Shown here one piece after another: positions 43,181 to 52,048 of a stretch of 64,000 bases of DNA. The stretch's first letter is position 1. Every line of letters starts with the position of its first letter. The stretch is from the NCBI GenBank assembly GCA_964385045.1, contig CAYLNM010000003.1, positions 1 to 64,000 on the forward strand, given 5' to 3'. Origin of the DNA: CAYLNM01 sp964385045 (GTDB taxonomy: Bacteria > Planctomycetota > Phycisphaerae > Phycisphaerales > SM1A02). The translations under genes were made by a program, and so were the position numbers. The notes under the pieces are model-generated. The model saw only the letters and a list, made by a program, of their open reading frames with translations, did not search any database and was not told where the DNA came from.

Positions 43181-43186
43181 TACCAT
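43181..43186 (+). promoter_or_regulatory. -10-like TACCAT ten bases before the TDO start
   Basis: TACCAT ends ten bases before ATG 43197 and no ribosome site precedes the ATG. The same hexamer lies before the gene at 22553. TTCCGT at 43154 is too far (21 bp) for a standard -35. Confidence 0.45.
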
Positions 43187-43196
43187 CCCCTGCGCC

Positions 43197-43982
43197 ATGG
43201 CCCTCACCTACGCCTCCTACCTCGAGCTCGACGAGCTCCTCGACCTGCAGCATCCGCGCTCCGATCCGCCGGAGCACGACGAGATGCTGTTCATCGTCAT
43301 CCACCAGACGTACGAGCTCTGGTTCAAGCTGCTGCTGCACGAGCTGGAGAAGGTCGGGCTCGACTTCCGGGCGGGCGAGCAGTGGGCGGCGGTGCACACG
43401 CTCAAGCGGTGCCGCACCATCATGAAGACGCTCGTGGGCCAGCTCGACGTCCTCGAGACGATGACGCCCACGAGCTTTCGCTCGTTCCGGGACCGGCTCG
43501 AGACCTCCAGCGGCTTCCAGTCCACGCAGTTCCGCGAGCTGGAGTTCCTGCTCGGCTACAAGCGGCCGGGCGTGATGAAGCTCGCCGGCATCGACTCCGG
43601 CGTCGGCTGGGAGCAGGCGATCCGCCGCCTCGACGAGCCGTCGCTGATCGATCACTTCCACGCGTTCATGGCCGCGGAGGGGGCCGACGTCCCGGCCGAC
43701 GTCCTCGAGCGCGACCTCCGCGAGCCCAACGGTCCCGACGAGCGGGTGCAGGACGAGCTCGTGCGGCTCTACCTCGAGCGGCCCGACCTCGCGAACCTCA
43801 TGGAGCTCATGACCGACTTCGACGAGGGCCTGCAGGAGTGGCGCTACCGCCACGTGAAGATGGTCGAGCGGACCATCGGCGACAAGGTCGGCACCGGCGG
43901 CTCGCCCGGCGTCGAGTTCCTCCGCAAGTCGCTCTTCAAGCCCGCGTTCCCCGACCTCTGGGCGATTCGCGCCCGCCTGTGA
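43197..43982 (+). CDS. kynA: Tryptophan 2,3-dioxygenase
   Basis: The protein is 261 residues from ATG 43197. Bacterial TDO features are clear: LTYASYLELDELLDLQ, FIVIHQTYELWFKLLLHEL (catalytic-site H36), FRSFRDRLETSSGFQSTQFRELEFLLG, and the heme-ligand His in RYRHVKMVERTIGDKVGTGGS (H219). The length is normal for short bacterial forms. The haem enzyme opens the indole ring of L-tryptophan with O2 to N-formylkynurenine. It follows the transferred-looking GIY-YIG gene and precedes a zinc-ribbon protein and the formamidase. Confidence 0.95.
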   Translation: MALTYASYLELDELLDLQHPRSDPPEHDEMLFIVIHQTYELWFKLLLHELEKVGLDFRAGEQWAAVHTLKRCRTIMKTLVGQLDVLETMTPTSFRSFRDRLETSSGFQSTQFRELEFLLGYKRPGVMKLAGIDSGVGWEQAIRRLDEPSLIDHFHAFMAAEGADVPADVLERDLREPNGPDERVQDELVRLYLERPDLANLMELMTDFDEGLQEWRYRHVKMVERTIGDKVGTGGSPGVEFLRKSLFKPAFPDLWAIRARL

Positions 43983-44066
43983 CGACCGGCACCGGCGACC
44001 GCGGGGCGGCGCGCCGCCTCGACGCCGACGTCGCCGGCGCCGCCACGCCCGCCCGGGAGCCCGACG

Positions 44067-44906
44067 ATGCCACCACTCGAGCCCGAGCCCCTGCCCCCGC
44101 GATCCGGTCGCCGCGAGGCCGACGACCGCGCGGGCGGCGACCGCCCCGAACGCGTCACGCGGGAGCTTCCCGAGCTCGGGCCCGGCGAGCTGCCGCCGGT
44201 CGGGGCCCCGTTCTGCCGCGTGTGCGACTACGACCTGTCCGGCTGCGTCGACTCGAGCCGGTGCCCCGAGTGCGGCCGGCCGCTGGTCGAAGTCCTCATG
44301 CGACCGGAGTTCCGGCTCCAGGGCGGCACCCGCAAGCAGACGCGACTCCGCATCATGGGGATGCCCGCGATCGACGTCGCCCTCGGACCGAGCGGCAGCG
44401 AGCGCCGCGGCCGCGCCCGCGGCTTCATCGCGGTGGGCGACGAGGCGGTCGGCGTCTTCGCCTTCGGCGGCAGCGCCCGCGGCGTGGTGGCGGCCGGCGG
44501 CCTGGCGGTGGGCGGCATCTCGCTCGGCGGCACCTCCGTCGGCGTCCTGTCGGGCGGCGGCCTCTCGCTGGGGCTCTTCGCCAACGGCGGCATGGCCCTC
44601 GGCGGCGTGGCGAGCGGCGGCATGGGCATCGGCGGCATCGCCCAGGGCGGCTTCGCCATCGGCTACGCGGTACGCGGGGGCGGCTCGATCGGCTTCGCCC
44701 CCCTCGGCGGCGGTGGCGCGGGCGACCCCCTGTCGGGCTGGATGGCCCCCCTCATCTCGTGGTTCCTCGGGGGGATGGCCCCGAGCCCGGCGAGCTTCAT
44801 CCTGCCCATGTTCATCTTCCTCGCCCTCGCCGCGGTGCTCACCGGCCTCGCGTACGCCTACGTCCGCAGCCGCATGTCGGAGGAGCCGGGGTGGGAGATC
44901 CGATGA
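44067..44906 (+). CDS. Zinc-ribbon protein with Gly-Gly repeat solenoid and C-terminal membrane helix
   Basis: The protein is 279 residues; GGGAG precedes ATG 44067. A zinc ribbon (CRVCDYDLSGCVDSSRCPECG, about residues 50-70) is followed by a linker. From about 115 to 215 a regular GG-containing repeat (GVVAAGGLAVGGISLGGTS, GVLSGGGLSLGLFANGG, and so on) with a period near nine to eleven suggests a thin beta-solenoid. A helix at about 243-265 (FILPMFIFLALAAVLTGLAY) anchors it. Its stop overlaps the kynurenine formamidase start (ATGA), so it is coupled to a catabolic enzyme with no obvious link. The function is unknown. Confidence 0.75.
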   Translation: MPPLEPEPLPPRSGRREADDRAGGDRPERVTRELPELGPGELPPVGAPFCRVCDYDLSGCVDSSRCPECGRPLVEVLMRPEFRLQGGTRKQTRLRIMGMPAIDVALGPSGSERRGRARGFIAVGDEAVGVFAFGGSARGVVAAGGLAVGGISLGGTSVGVLSGGGLSLGLFANGGMALGGVASGGMGIGGIAQGGFAIGYAVRGGGSIGFAPLGGGGAGDPLSGWMAPLISWFLGGMAPSPASFILPMFIFLALAAVLTGLAYAYVRSRMSEEPGWEIR

Positions 44907-45616
44907 GCGCGGGTGGCGAGCGGGCCGCGGACGCCGCGGACGGCGCGCGCGCCGCGAGCACCCCCGACGACGCGGGCACGCTCATCGACTGCTCGCCGCC
45001 GATCACGCCGTCGCTCGCGGTCTTCCCGGGCGACACCCCGCCGTCCCGCGAGGTGCTCATGGACATGGAGCGCGGCGACCACCTCACGCTCTCGACCCTG
45101 CGGACGACGGTGCACCTCGGCAGCCACGCCGACGGCATGAACCACTACGGCACCGGCCCCGGGGCGCCCGCGATCGACGCGATGCCGCTCGAGCACTTCA
45201 TCGGCCCGTGCCGCGTGATCCGGGTGCGGGTCGCCCCCGGCACCCGCATCGGCGTGGGCGACCTCGGCGACGCGCCCCTCGACCGGCCGCGCATCCTCCT
45301 CGCCACCGGCTCGTTCCCCGACCCGAGCACGTGGACCGAGGACTTCGCCGGGCTCGAGCCCGAGCTCGTCGACCACCTCGCGGACCACGGCGCGATCACG
45401 GTCGGCATCGACACCCCGAGCGTGGACCTCGCGACCGCGAAGACGCTCGTGGCCCACCACCGCTTCCTCGCCCGGCGGGTCGCGATCCTCGAAGGACTGG
45501 TGCTCGACCACGTGGAGCCCGGCCCGTACGAGCTCTTCGCCCCGCCGCTGCGGCTCGTCGGCTTCGACGCGTCGCCGGTGCGGGCGGTGCTGCGGCGCGA
45601 GCGGGCGCCCGCCTGA
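44903..45616 (+). CDS. kynB: Kynurenine formamidase (cyclase family)
   Basis: The protein is 237 residues, with ATG 44903 overlapping the previous stop. It belongs to the metal-dependent 'cyclase' family of KynB enzymes: DCSPPITPSLAVFPGDTPP, then HLGSHADGMNHYGTGPGAPA (the HxGTHxDxPxH metal site with substitutions), LLATGSFPDPSTWTEDFAGL, VGIDTPSVD and HHRFLARRVAILEGLVLDHV. It hydrolyses N-formylkynurenine to kynurenine plus formate. The first 25 residues are an Ala-rich extension. Formate released here could feed the formate-dehydrogenase-like genes at 49-53 kb; that is inference. It ends the + strand kynurenine run. Confidence 0.92.
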   Translation: MSAGGERAADAADGARAASTPDDAGTLIDCSPPITPSLAVFPGDTPPSREVLMDMERGDHLTLSTLRTTVHLGSHADGMNHYGTGPGAPAIDAMPLEHFIGPCRVIRVRVAPGTRIGVGDLGDAPLDRPRILLATGSFPDPSTWTEDFAGLEPELVDHLADHGAITVGIDTPSVDLATAKTLVAHHRFLARRVAILEGLVLDHVEPGPYELFAPPLRLVGFDASPVRAVLRRERAPA

Positions 45617-45624
45617 GGACGACG

Positions 45625-45711
45625 GCGGCCGCGCGCGGCGACGCCCGAGCCACGCGGCCGCGCGCGACGACGCCCGAGCCACGCGGCCGCGCGCGGCGAC
45701 GCCCGAGCCAC
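45625..45711. repeat. Three 29-bp tandem repeats
   Basis: The unit begins gcggccgcgcgcggcgacgc and ends ccgagccac. It occurs at 45625-45653, 45654-45682 (one substitution) and 45683-45711 with no spacers. It lies in the short gap between two convergent genes; the third copy supplies one arm of the hairpin below. Confidence 0.9.
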
Positions 45712-45729
45712 GGGGCCCGGGCGTCGCCG
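45694..45729. terminator. Perfect 12-bp hairpin between convergent genes
   Basis: CGGCGACGCCCG (45694-45705) pairs with CGGGCGTCGCCG (45718-45729) over a 12-nt loop. It is 78 nt after kynB and 32 nt after the end of the opposing DUF11 gene, so it may act in both directions. No T-tract. Confidence 0.65.
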
Positions 45730-45760
45730 GCGGAGTGCGGGACCGCGGTCCGCGCCGCGA

Positions 45761-48658
45761 TCAGTCGAAGTTCGACAGCAGCACGAGCAGGTCGCCGATC
45801 CCGACGTTGCCGTCGCCGCCGAAGTCCTCGGGACAGGCGTCGGCGTCCTCGCAGGGCCCCCACGCGCTGAGCACCGCGATGAGGTCCGACAGGTCGACCC
45901 CGCCGTCGAGGTTCACGTCGCCGGGGCTCGCCACGCGGAAGCTCGTGCCGATCACCACCGCGTCGCCGTCGCGGGACTGCACGCCGGCGAGGTCCACGGC
46001 CTCGGCGTCGAGGGCCAGGACGGTGCCCGCGGGCGTGCCGCCGGCGACCTCGGCCGGGATCACGAAGGCCAGCGTCTCCCCCGCCGCCAGCGTGCCGAGC
46101 TCGACGGTGAGCCGCTCGCCCCCGTCGCAGGTCGAGCCCGGGCAGGTGCCGGGGAGCCCCGACTCCGAGATCGACGCGAGCCCGGCCGGGTACGCGACCA
46201 CCAGCACCACGCCCTCCCGCGGCACGTCGCCGCGGTTGCGGACATCGACCGCCAGATCGAGTCCCCCGCCGGGCGCGGCGGGCTGCCCAAGGCCGGTCAC
46301 CTCGACGTCGAGCGGGGCGTCCGCGGCCACCCGCAGCGTGTCCGACGCCCGGACGAGCTCGCCCGCGGTCGTGCCCGCCTCGTCGAACCGGGCCTCGGGC
46401 ACGAGCATCGCCCCGGCGGGGAACGCGGGATCGACCCGCGTCACGACGCGGCGCTCGCCGCCCGCCCCGGGGGCCACCGCCCCCAGGGGCCAGCGGACGA
46501 CGTCGCCCGCGGCGGTGGACTCGAGCACGCCATCGTCGGTCGCCGCGAGGAACGTCAGTCCCGCCGGCAACCGCATCGCGAGCTCGGCGTCCGTCGCCCC
46601 GTCGCCGCCGGCGCGGCTCGCCCACGTGAGCGTCCAGACGACCTCGTCGCCGGGACGAGCGGGATCGTCGGACGCGACGAGCGACAGCCCCGCCGTCCGC
46701 TCCGTGGCCACGAGCACCGTGGCCGCGGCCTCGCGGATCGCGCCCGAGTCGTCCAGCACCTCGGCCTCCAGCGGCAGGGCCCGGCCGGGGGTCGCCGAGC
46801 CGGCCACCGAGATCGGCAGCCGGAACGTGCGGCTCTCGCCCGGGTCGAGATCGACCAGCGACAGCCGCACCCGCTCCCGCGGCCCGCACGTGCTGCCGGG
46901 GCACGTCGCCCCCGCGACCGACTCGCTGAAGTCGGCGGTCGCATCGGGCATGTCCAGCCGCACCTCGATCCCGAAGCGCGGCTGCCCGCCGCGGTTGGCG
47001 ACGGTGAGCTCGACGTCGAGGTCCTCGCCCGGCTCGGCCGGATCCGGCCCCGCCGCGACCGTCAGCTCCAGCGGCAGGTCGGCGACGACGCGGGTGACGG
47101 TCTCGGCGAGCACCGCCGCCGCGTCGTCGGCGTCGAGGGCGGCCCGGGCGGGGATCATCGACCCGTCCACGAGCGGGCCGACGGTGAACGTGGCCCGCAC
47201 CTCGCCCGAGGTCCCGGGGGCGAGGGTGCCGAGCTCCCACGTCACCGCGTCACCCGCGAGCGTGCCGCCGTCGGTGGCGGCGACGAAGCTCGTCCCCGGC
47301 GGCACCGGCAGCGAGAGCGTTCCGCCGAAGAGGCCCGGCCCGTCGGCCCGCGCGCCCCAGGAGAGCGTCCACGTCACGGACGAGCCCGCGACCGCCGGAT
47401 CGCGGTCCTCGGCCGCCACGAGCTCGAGCTGGCGGTCGTCGGCCACGCGGAGGGCGGCCGAGGCGGTGCGCTGGAAGCCGAACGAGTCGAGCACGTCCGC
47501 CTCCACGCGGAGCACGCGGCCGGAGCCCGCGTTCCCCGAAACCACCAGCGGGAACGAGTACGTGCGGCTCGCGCCCGCGGGCAGGTCGCCGATGGCGAGC
47601 GAGAGCCGCTCCGCCCCGTCGCACGTGCTGCCGAGGCAGGTGACGCCCCACTCCGACTCGCTGAAGCTGCCCGTCGGCTGCGGCAGGTCGATCCGCGCGA
47701 CCACGTCGAACACCTCGAAGCCGCCGGGGTTGGTGACGGTGAGCTCGAGGTCGACCAGCTCGCCCGGCCGGGCCGGGTCCGGCGAGGCGACGACGCGCAC
47801 GTCCAGCGGCAGGTCGCCGGCGACCGGGGTCGCGACGTCCGCCGCCACCGACTGGCCGAAGACGTTGGCCAGGGTCGCGGTGGTGGCGAGGATCGAGCCG
47901 GGCGTCACGTCGTCGTCGACGGCGAGCACCAGGCGATGCTCGCCCGAGTCGCCCGGGCCGAGCGACCCGAGGGACCACGTGACGACGCCCTCGTCGATCG
48001 TCGCCCCGTCCGTGGTCGCGACCACCGTCGTGCCGGCCGGGATGGGTACCTCGAGCGTGGTGCCGGGCGAGCCCGGGCTCACGTCGAGGAGCCCCCAGGC
48101 GATCGAGTACTCCACGCCTCCGCCGGGGCGGGCGGGCCCGCGATCCTCGGCAACGGCGAGCTCGAGCTCCCGGTCGACGTCCACCGTGATGGAGGCGGAC
48201 GCGGATCCGACGACCGAGCCGTCGTCGCTCACCGTCACCGGGAACTCGAGCACGGTCCCGTCGGCCACGCCCCCGGCGGCCGCGATCGGGTAGCGGAGCG
48301 TGCGCGTGGTCCCCGGGGCGAGCCGGTCGATCACGAACGTCAGCAGCTCGCCCCCGTCGCAGGTCGAGCCCGCGCAGTCGCCCTCGATCTCCGCCTCGGA
48401 GGCGGTCCCGAGGCCGTCCGGCAGCCCCAGCTGGAGCTCGACGTCCTCGAGCAGGCCCGCCCCGTCGTTGCCGATCGTGACCTCGAGGTCGACCAGCTCG
48501 CCGGGGCGGATGCCGTCCGGGCCTGCGGCGACGTGCACGCCGACGTCGCCCACCGCGGACGAGGCCGCGACGACCGCGATCGCGCAGGCCGTGGCGGGAA
48601 CGAACAAGCCGGCTCGTCGATCCGCGCGGGATCGACGGCGACGCGTCATGACGGTCAT
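45761..48658 (-). CDS. Secreted DUF11-type repeat protein with dockerin-like end
   Basis: The protein is 965 residues from ATG 48658, with GAGGAG six bases upstream; the frame is open further upstream without coding character. The signal peptide is near GLFVPATACAIAVVAASSAV. The body is about four copies of a two-part unit: a CARDB/DUF11-like domain ('PxRPGELVDLEVTxxNxGG') containing a disulphide-like CxGSTCDG loop (DCAGSTCDGG, TCLGSTCDGA, TCPGSTCGPR, TCPGSTCDGG), and a second domain with 'GxxVxWxLxWG'. The end carries two dockerin-like motifs (GDVNLDGGVDLSDLIAVLSAW and DFGGDGNVGIGDLLVLLSNF). It is probably an extended surface or secreted adhesin-like protein. The high internal repetition suggests growth by duplication. 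Confidence 0.82.
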   Translation of the reverse strand: MTVMTRRRRSRADRRAGLFVPATACAIAVVAASSAVGDVGVHVAAGPDGIRPGELVDLEVTIGNDGAGLLEDVELQLGLPDGLGTASEAEIEGDCAGSTCDGGELLTFVIDRLAPGTTRTLRYPIAAAGGVADGTVLEFPVTVSDDGSVVGSASASITVDVDRELELAVAEDRGPARPGGGVEYSIAWGLLDVSPGSPGTTLEVPIPAGTTVVATTDGATIDEGVVTWSLGSLGPGDSGEHRLVLAVDDDVTPGSILATTATLANVFGQSVAADVATPVAGDLPLDVRVVASPDPARPGELVDLELTVTNPGGFEVFDVVARIDLPQPTGSFSESEWGVTCLGSTCDGAERLSLAIGDLPAGASRTYSFPLVVSGNAGSGRVLRVEADVLDSFGFQRTASAALRVADDRQLELVAAEDRDPAVAGSSVTWTLSWGARADGPGLFGGTLSLPVPPGTSFVAATDGGTLAGDAVTWELGTLAPGTSGEVRATFTVGPLVDGSMIPARAALDADDAAAVLAETVTRVVADLPLELTVAAGPDPAEPGEDLDVELTVANRGGQPRFGIEVRLDMPDATADFSESVAGATCPGSTCGPRERVRLSLVDLDPGESRTFRLPISVAGSATPGRALPLEAEVLDDSGAIREAAATVLVATERTAGLSLVASDDPARPGDEVVWTLTWASRAGGDGATDAELAMRLPAGLTFLAATDDGVLESTAAGDVVRWPLGAVAPGAGGERRVVTRVDPAFPAGAMLVPEARFDEAGTTAGELVRASDTLRVAADAPLDVEVTGLGQPAAPGGGLDLAVDVRNRGDVPREGVVLVVAYPAGLASISESGLPGTCPGSTCDGGERLTVELGTLAAGETLAFVIPAEVAGGTPAGTVLALDAEAVDLAGVQSRDGDAVVIGTSFRVASPGDVNLDGGVDLSDLIAVLSAWGPCEDADACPEDFGGDGNVGIGDLLVLLSNFD

Positions 48659-48950
48659 GGGATGCTCCTCTCCGTTTCCGCGCCCGCGGGGTCTCTCGGG
48701 CCGCCCGGTCTTCGGGCCGGACGACTCGAACGCCGGGATCCCCTTCGAGAGGCCCGGCGCCCACGCGGCGGGAATTCGCACCATACCGAGATGCCCCGCC
48801 AGGCTCGGGGGTAGCTTCGCCAATCGCGGCAATGCTCGCGGGATCCTCACGGGCCACGTCGCTCGGGCCGTGATCCGCGCGCGCCGGCCTCGCCGCACCG
48901 GCAATGAGGTTGACCGTCGGTGCGCCCGAGTCTTGAAGCGGACGGTGACG
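48659..48950. other. Intergenic region, 292 bp
   Basis: The spacer lies between the oxidoreductase gene and the DUF11 gene, both read leftward. A TATGGT box on the minus strand near 48784-48789, in a rare AT-containing patch, may be the -10 of the DUF11 gene. Nothing else was recognised. Confidence 0.4.
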
Positions 48951-51545
48951 TCAGGACGCCGATTCCGGTCGCCGCGCCACGGCGTCCCTCGGCGCGGCAC
49001 TCGCCCGCACCCGCACCATCACCAGCTTGCTCGCCGGCGTGCGGCTCCCCTCGGCGACGTCCTCCAGCGGGATGAGGGGATTCGCCTCGGGGAAGTAGGT
49101 CGCGCAGCAGCCCCACGGCACGTCGTACGGGATCGCGATCCACCGCTCGACCCGGCGGGTGCGGCCGGCGAACTCCGACTCGAGGTCCACCACGGCCTCG
49201 GGGGCGAGGCCGCGCTCGGCCAGGTCGGCCTCGTGCATGAAGACCACCCGCCGCTCGCCCCGCACGCCCCGGTAGCGGTCGTCCATGCCGTAGATCGTGG
49301 TGTTGAACTGATCGTGCGCGCGGATCGTCATCATCCGCAGCTGATCGTCGGCCTGCTCGAACCGCGGCACCGCGTTGAGCGTGAAGCGGGCCCGGCCGCC
49401 CACCGCGTCGAAGTCGCCGTCCCGCGGCGGATTGGGGAGCTCGAAGCCGCCCGGCTCGCGCACGCGGCGGTCGTAGTCCGCGAAGCCCGGGATCGTCGCC
49501 TCGATCAGGTGGCGGATCCGCGCGTAGTCCCCGGCCAGCCGCGTCCAGTCGAGGCGCCCGTCCGCGGTCGTCGCCCCCGCCGCGATCGCCGCCGCCGCGG
49601 GGCCGTCCGCGGGCGGCTCGATCGGCGGCAGCGCCCCCGCCCGCTCCATCGCCGCCGCGAGCCGGGCGACGATCCAGGGCTCGCTGCGGAGCTCCGCGCT
49701 CGCCGGGTCGCGGTCGCCGCGGGAGGCGTGCACGATCCCCATCGAGTTCTCGACGCTGACGAGCTGCTCGCCCGCCGCCTGCTCGTCGCGCTCGCTGCGG
49801 CCGAGGGCCGGCAGGATGAGCGACGTCGCCCCGGGCACGAGGTGGCTGCGGTTGGGCTTGGTCGAGACGTGCACCGTGAGCCGGCAGCGGGCGAGCCCGG
49901 CGGCGACCCGGTCGGTGTCGGGCGTGGCCGAGAGCCAGTTGCCGCCCATGCTCGTGAAGACGTCGACCTCGCCCCGCTCCATCGCCGCGATCGCTCCCAC
50001 GGTATCGAGCCCCGGGTCGCGGGGCGGGGCGAAGCCGAAGGTCCGCTCGAGGCCGTCGCGCAGCGCCCGCGTCGGCCGCTCGGTGATGCCGACGGTGCGG
50101 TCGCCCTGCACGTTGGAGTGGCCGCGGACGGGACACGCCCCGGCGCCGGGACGCCCGATCGCCCCCCGCAGCAGCAGCAGGTTCACGATCTCGCGCACGT
50201 TGGCGACGCCGTGGCGGTGCTGGGTCAGGCCCATCGCCCACGTGACGATCGTCCGCGGTCGCTCGGCCACCAGCCGGGCGACCCGCTCCATCGCCGCCCG
50301 GTCGATCCCGCTCTCGGCCTCGAGGTCGGCGAGCTCGTGGCGGCGCAGGTCGGCGAGGAACGCGTCCAGACCCTCGGTGCGGAGCTCGAGGAAGCCGCGG
50401 TCGAAGATGGTGGCGGGGGCCCGCCGCTCCATCTCGTCGAGGTGCCGCATCACGCCCTTGAGGAACGCGATGTCGCCGCCGATGCGGACGCGGATCCACT
50501 CGTCGGCGAGCCGCGTCGCCCCGCCGACGAGGTCGCGGACGTGCTGCGGATGCCGGAACGCGACCAGCCCCGCCTCGGGCAGCGGATTGACGGCGACGAT
50601 CACCGCCCCGTTCCGCTTGGCCGCCTGCAGGGCGGTGAGCATCCGGGGGTGGTTCGTGCCCGGGTTCTGGCCCATCACGATGATCAGCTCGGCCGTCTCG
50701 ACGTCGCGGAGCCGCACCGTGCCCTTGCCGCTCCCGATCGTCTCGGCGAGGCCGACGCCGCTCGACTCGTGGCACATGTTCGAGCAGTCGGGCAGATTGT
50801 TGGTGCCGAAGCGGCGGACGAGGAGCTGGTACGCGAACGCCGCCTCGTTGCTCGTGCGGCCGGACGTATAGAAGACGGCGCGCTCGGGCGTGGTCCGCAC
50901 GCGGGCGAGCTCCTCCGCGACGAGGTCGAGGGCGGCGTCCCAGTCGATCGGCCGATACCGGTCGTCGCCCGGCCGGCGGACCAGCGGCTCGACGAGGCGG
51001 CCGGCGCGGCCGAGCTCGTGGTCGGTCCAGCCGCGGAGGGCCTCGATCGAGTGCCGGGCCCAGAAGGCCGCGTCCGCCCGGCGGCGGGTCGCCTCCTCGG
51101 CGAAGGCCTTGGCCCCGTTCTCGCAGTACTCCGCGAGGAAGGACCGCTTCTCGTCGGGGTCCGGCCAGGCGCAGCCGGGGCAGTCGAAGCCGTCCGTCTG
51201 GTTCATCCGGCGGAGGGCGGCGATCCCCTCGACCGGGCCGTGACCGGCGTCGCGGAGGTGGCGGAGGGTCGAGGCGACGGCGGGGAGGCCGCCGGCGACC
51301 CGCTTGGGCGAGGAGACGGTGAGGTCGGCGAACCGGGCCGGGGGACGGGCGCTCGCGGCGTGCGGCGATGCGTCACCGGGTGACGACGCGGGCGGCGAGG
51401 CCGACGGGTCCGGCGGGGTCCGCGGCGGCGTCGACGGGCTGGCGGCGGGCTCGGCGGCGGGATCGGCGGCCGAAGCAGGGGCGAGCTCGGCGGCGGGCTC
51501 GGCGGCGGGCTCGGACTCGGGATCGGGACGGGGCACGCTCGTCAT
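48951..51545 (-). CDS. FdhF/YdeP-family molybdopterin oxidoreductase
   Basis: The protein is 864 residues from ATG 51545. An 75-residue Ala/Pro/Ser-rich start precedes the enzyme. The family marks are GFDCPGCAWPDPDEKR (two Cys for a cofactor), EYCENGAKAFAEEATRRRAD, FYTSGRTSNEAAFAYQLLVR, NNLPDCSNMCHESSGVGLAE, VMGQNPGTNHPRMLTALQAA and GACPVRGHSNVQGDRTVGI. These match the FdhF/YdeP alpha-subunit family, which binds a bis-molybdopterin guanine dinucleotide. Formate oxidation is often assumed, but many members have unproven substrates. The partner genes (fdhD and a small protein) lie upstream on the same strand, and FdhD would sulphurate the cofactor. No separate electron-transfer subunit was found nearby. 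Confidence 0.9.
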   Translation of the reverse strand: MTSVPRPDPESEPAAEPAAELAPASAADPAAEPAASPSTPPRTPPDPSASPPASSPGDASPHAASARPPARFADLTVSSPKRVAGGLPAVASTLRHLRDAGHGPVEGIAALRRMNQTDGFDCPGCAWPDPDEKRSFLAEYCENGAKAFAEEATRRRADAAFWARHSIEALRGWTDHELGRAGRLVEPLVRRPGDDRYRPIDWDAALDLVAEELARVRTTPERAVFYTSGRTSNEAAFAYQLLVRRFGTNNLPDCSNMCHESSGVGLAETIGSGKGTVRLRDVETAELIIVMGQNPGTNHPRMLTALQAAKRNGAVIVAVNPLPEAGLVAFRHPQHVRDLVGGATRLADEWIRVRIGGDIAFLKGVMRHLDEMERRAPATIFDRGFLELRTEGLDAFLADLRRHELADLEAESGIDRAAMERVARLVAERPRTIVTWAMGLTQHRHGVANVREIVNLLLLRGAIGRPGAGACPVRGHSNVQGDRTVGITERPTRALRDGLERTFGFAPPRDPGLDTVGAIAAMERGEVDVFTSMGGNWLSATPDTDRVAAGLARCRLTVHVSTKPNRSHLVPGATSLILPALGRSERDEQAAGEQLVSVENSMGIVHASRGDRDPASAELRSEPWIVARLAAAMERAGALPPIEPPADGPAAAAIAAGATTADGRLDWTRLAGDYARIRHLIEATIPGFADYDRRVREPGGFELPNPPRDGDFDAVGGRARFTLNAVPRFEQADDQLRMMTIRAHDQFNTTIYGMDDRYRGVRGERRVVFMHEADLAERGLAPEAVVDLESEFAGRTRRVERWIAIPYDVPWGCCATYFPEANPLIPLEDVAEGSRTPASKLVMVRVRASAAPRDAVARRPESAS

Positions 51546-51679
51546 CGTCCCGCCGGCGGGGGCGGGAGGCAAACACCGTGCGGCGAGGGGGGGCCGGGGG
51601 CGGGCGGGCCTGGCGGGGCAGACCCCCGGGGCCGCCCGCTCGGGCCCCGGGGGGCGGGGGACCGCACGCGTCCCGCGGC

Positions 51680-52048
51680 TCAGGCCGCGTGTGCGTCGCC
51701 GGTGCCGGACGCGTCCCGGCGGGCGTGCCCGCAGTCGGCATCCTTCTCGATCAGCACGCCCAGCATTCGCTCGTCGTCGACGAACTGGGCCGCCTCGATG
51801 CCGTCCTGGTCGCCCGCGGCCCAGTCCTCGGCCACCGACCGGGGCATGCGGACGATCACCGCCCGGTCGGCGAGCTCGGCGGTGATCTCGCCGCCGGCGT
51901 CGTCGAGTCGAAGCTCGTAGGTGAACCGCTGATCCTCGCCCGGGCCGAAGATCAGCGCATGCGAGACGGACTCGCCGCGGCCGAGCCTCCGCAGGTCCCG
52001 GGCGTCGAGCCGGAGCCGGATCGTGTTGCGATGCAGCCGGAGCTTCAT
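51680..52048 (-). CDS. Small conserved-looking protein beside the molybdenum enzyme
   Basis: The protein is 122 residues; ATG 52048 has GGGAGG six bases upstream. It starts MKLRLHRNTIRLRLDARDLR, then ALIFGPGEDQRFTYELRLDD, ITAELADRAVIVRMPRSVAE and DDERMLGVLIEKDADCGHAR. The compact alternating beta pattern resembles small uncharacterised proteins (DUF7009-like, from memory) that accompany FdhD and YdeP-type genes. The conserved position between fdhD and the oxidoreductase supports a role with that enzyme. No cofactor motif is visible apart from one C-terminal Cys-x-His. Confidence 0.7.
   Translation of the reverse strand: MKLRLHRNTIRLRLDARDLRRLGRGESVSHALIFGPGEDQRFTYELRLDDAGGEITAELADRAVIVRMPRSVAEDWAAGDQDGIEAAQFVDDERMLGVLIEKDADCGHARRDASGTGDAHAA

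Noticed and set aside
45625..45711. Possible CRISPR array
   Set aside because: Only three directly abutting repeats with no spacers, and no cas genes in the window.
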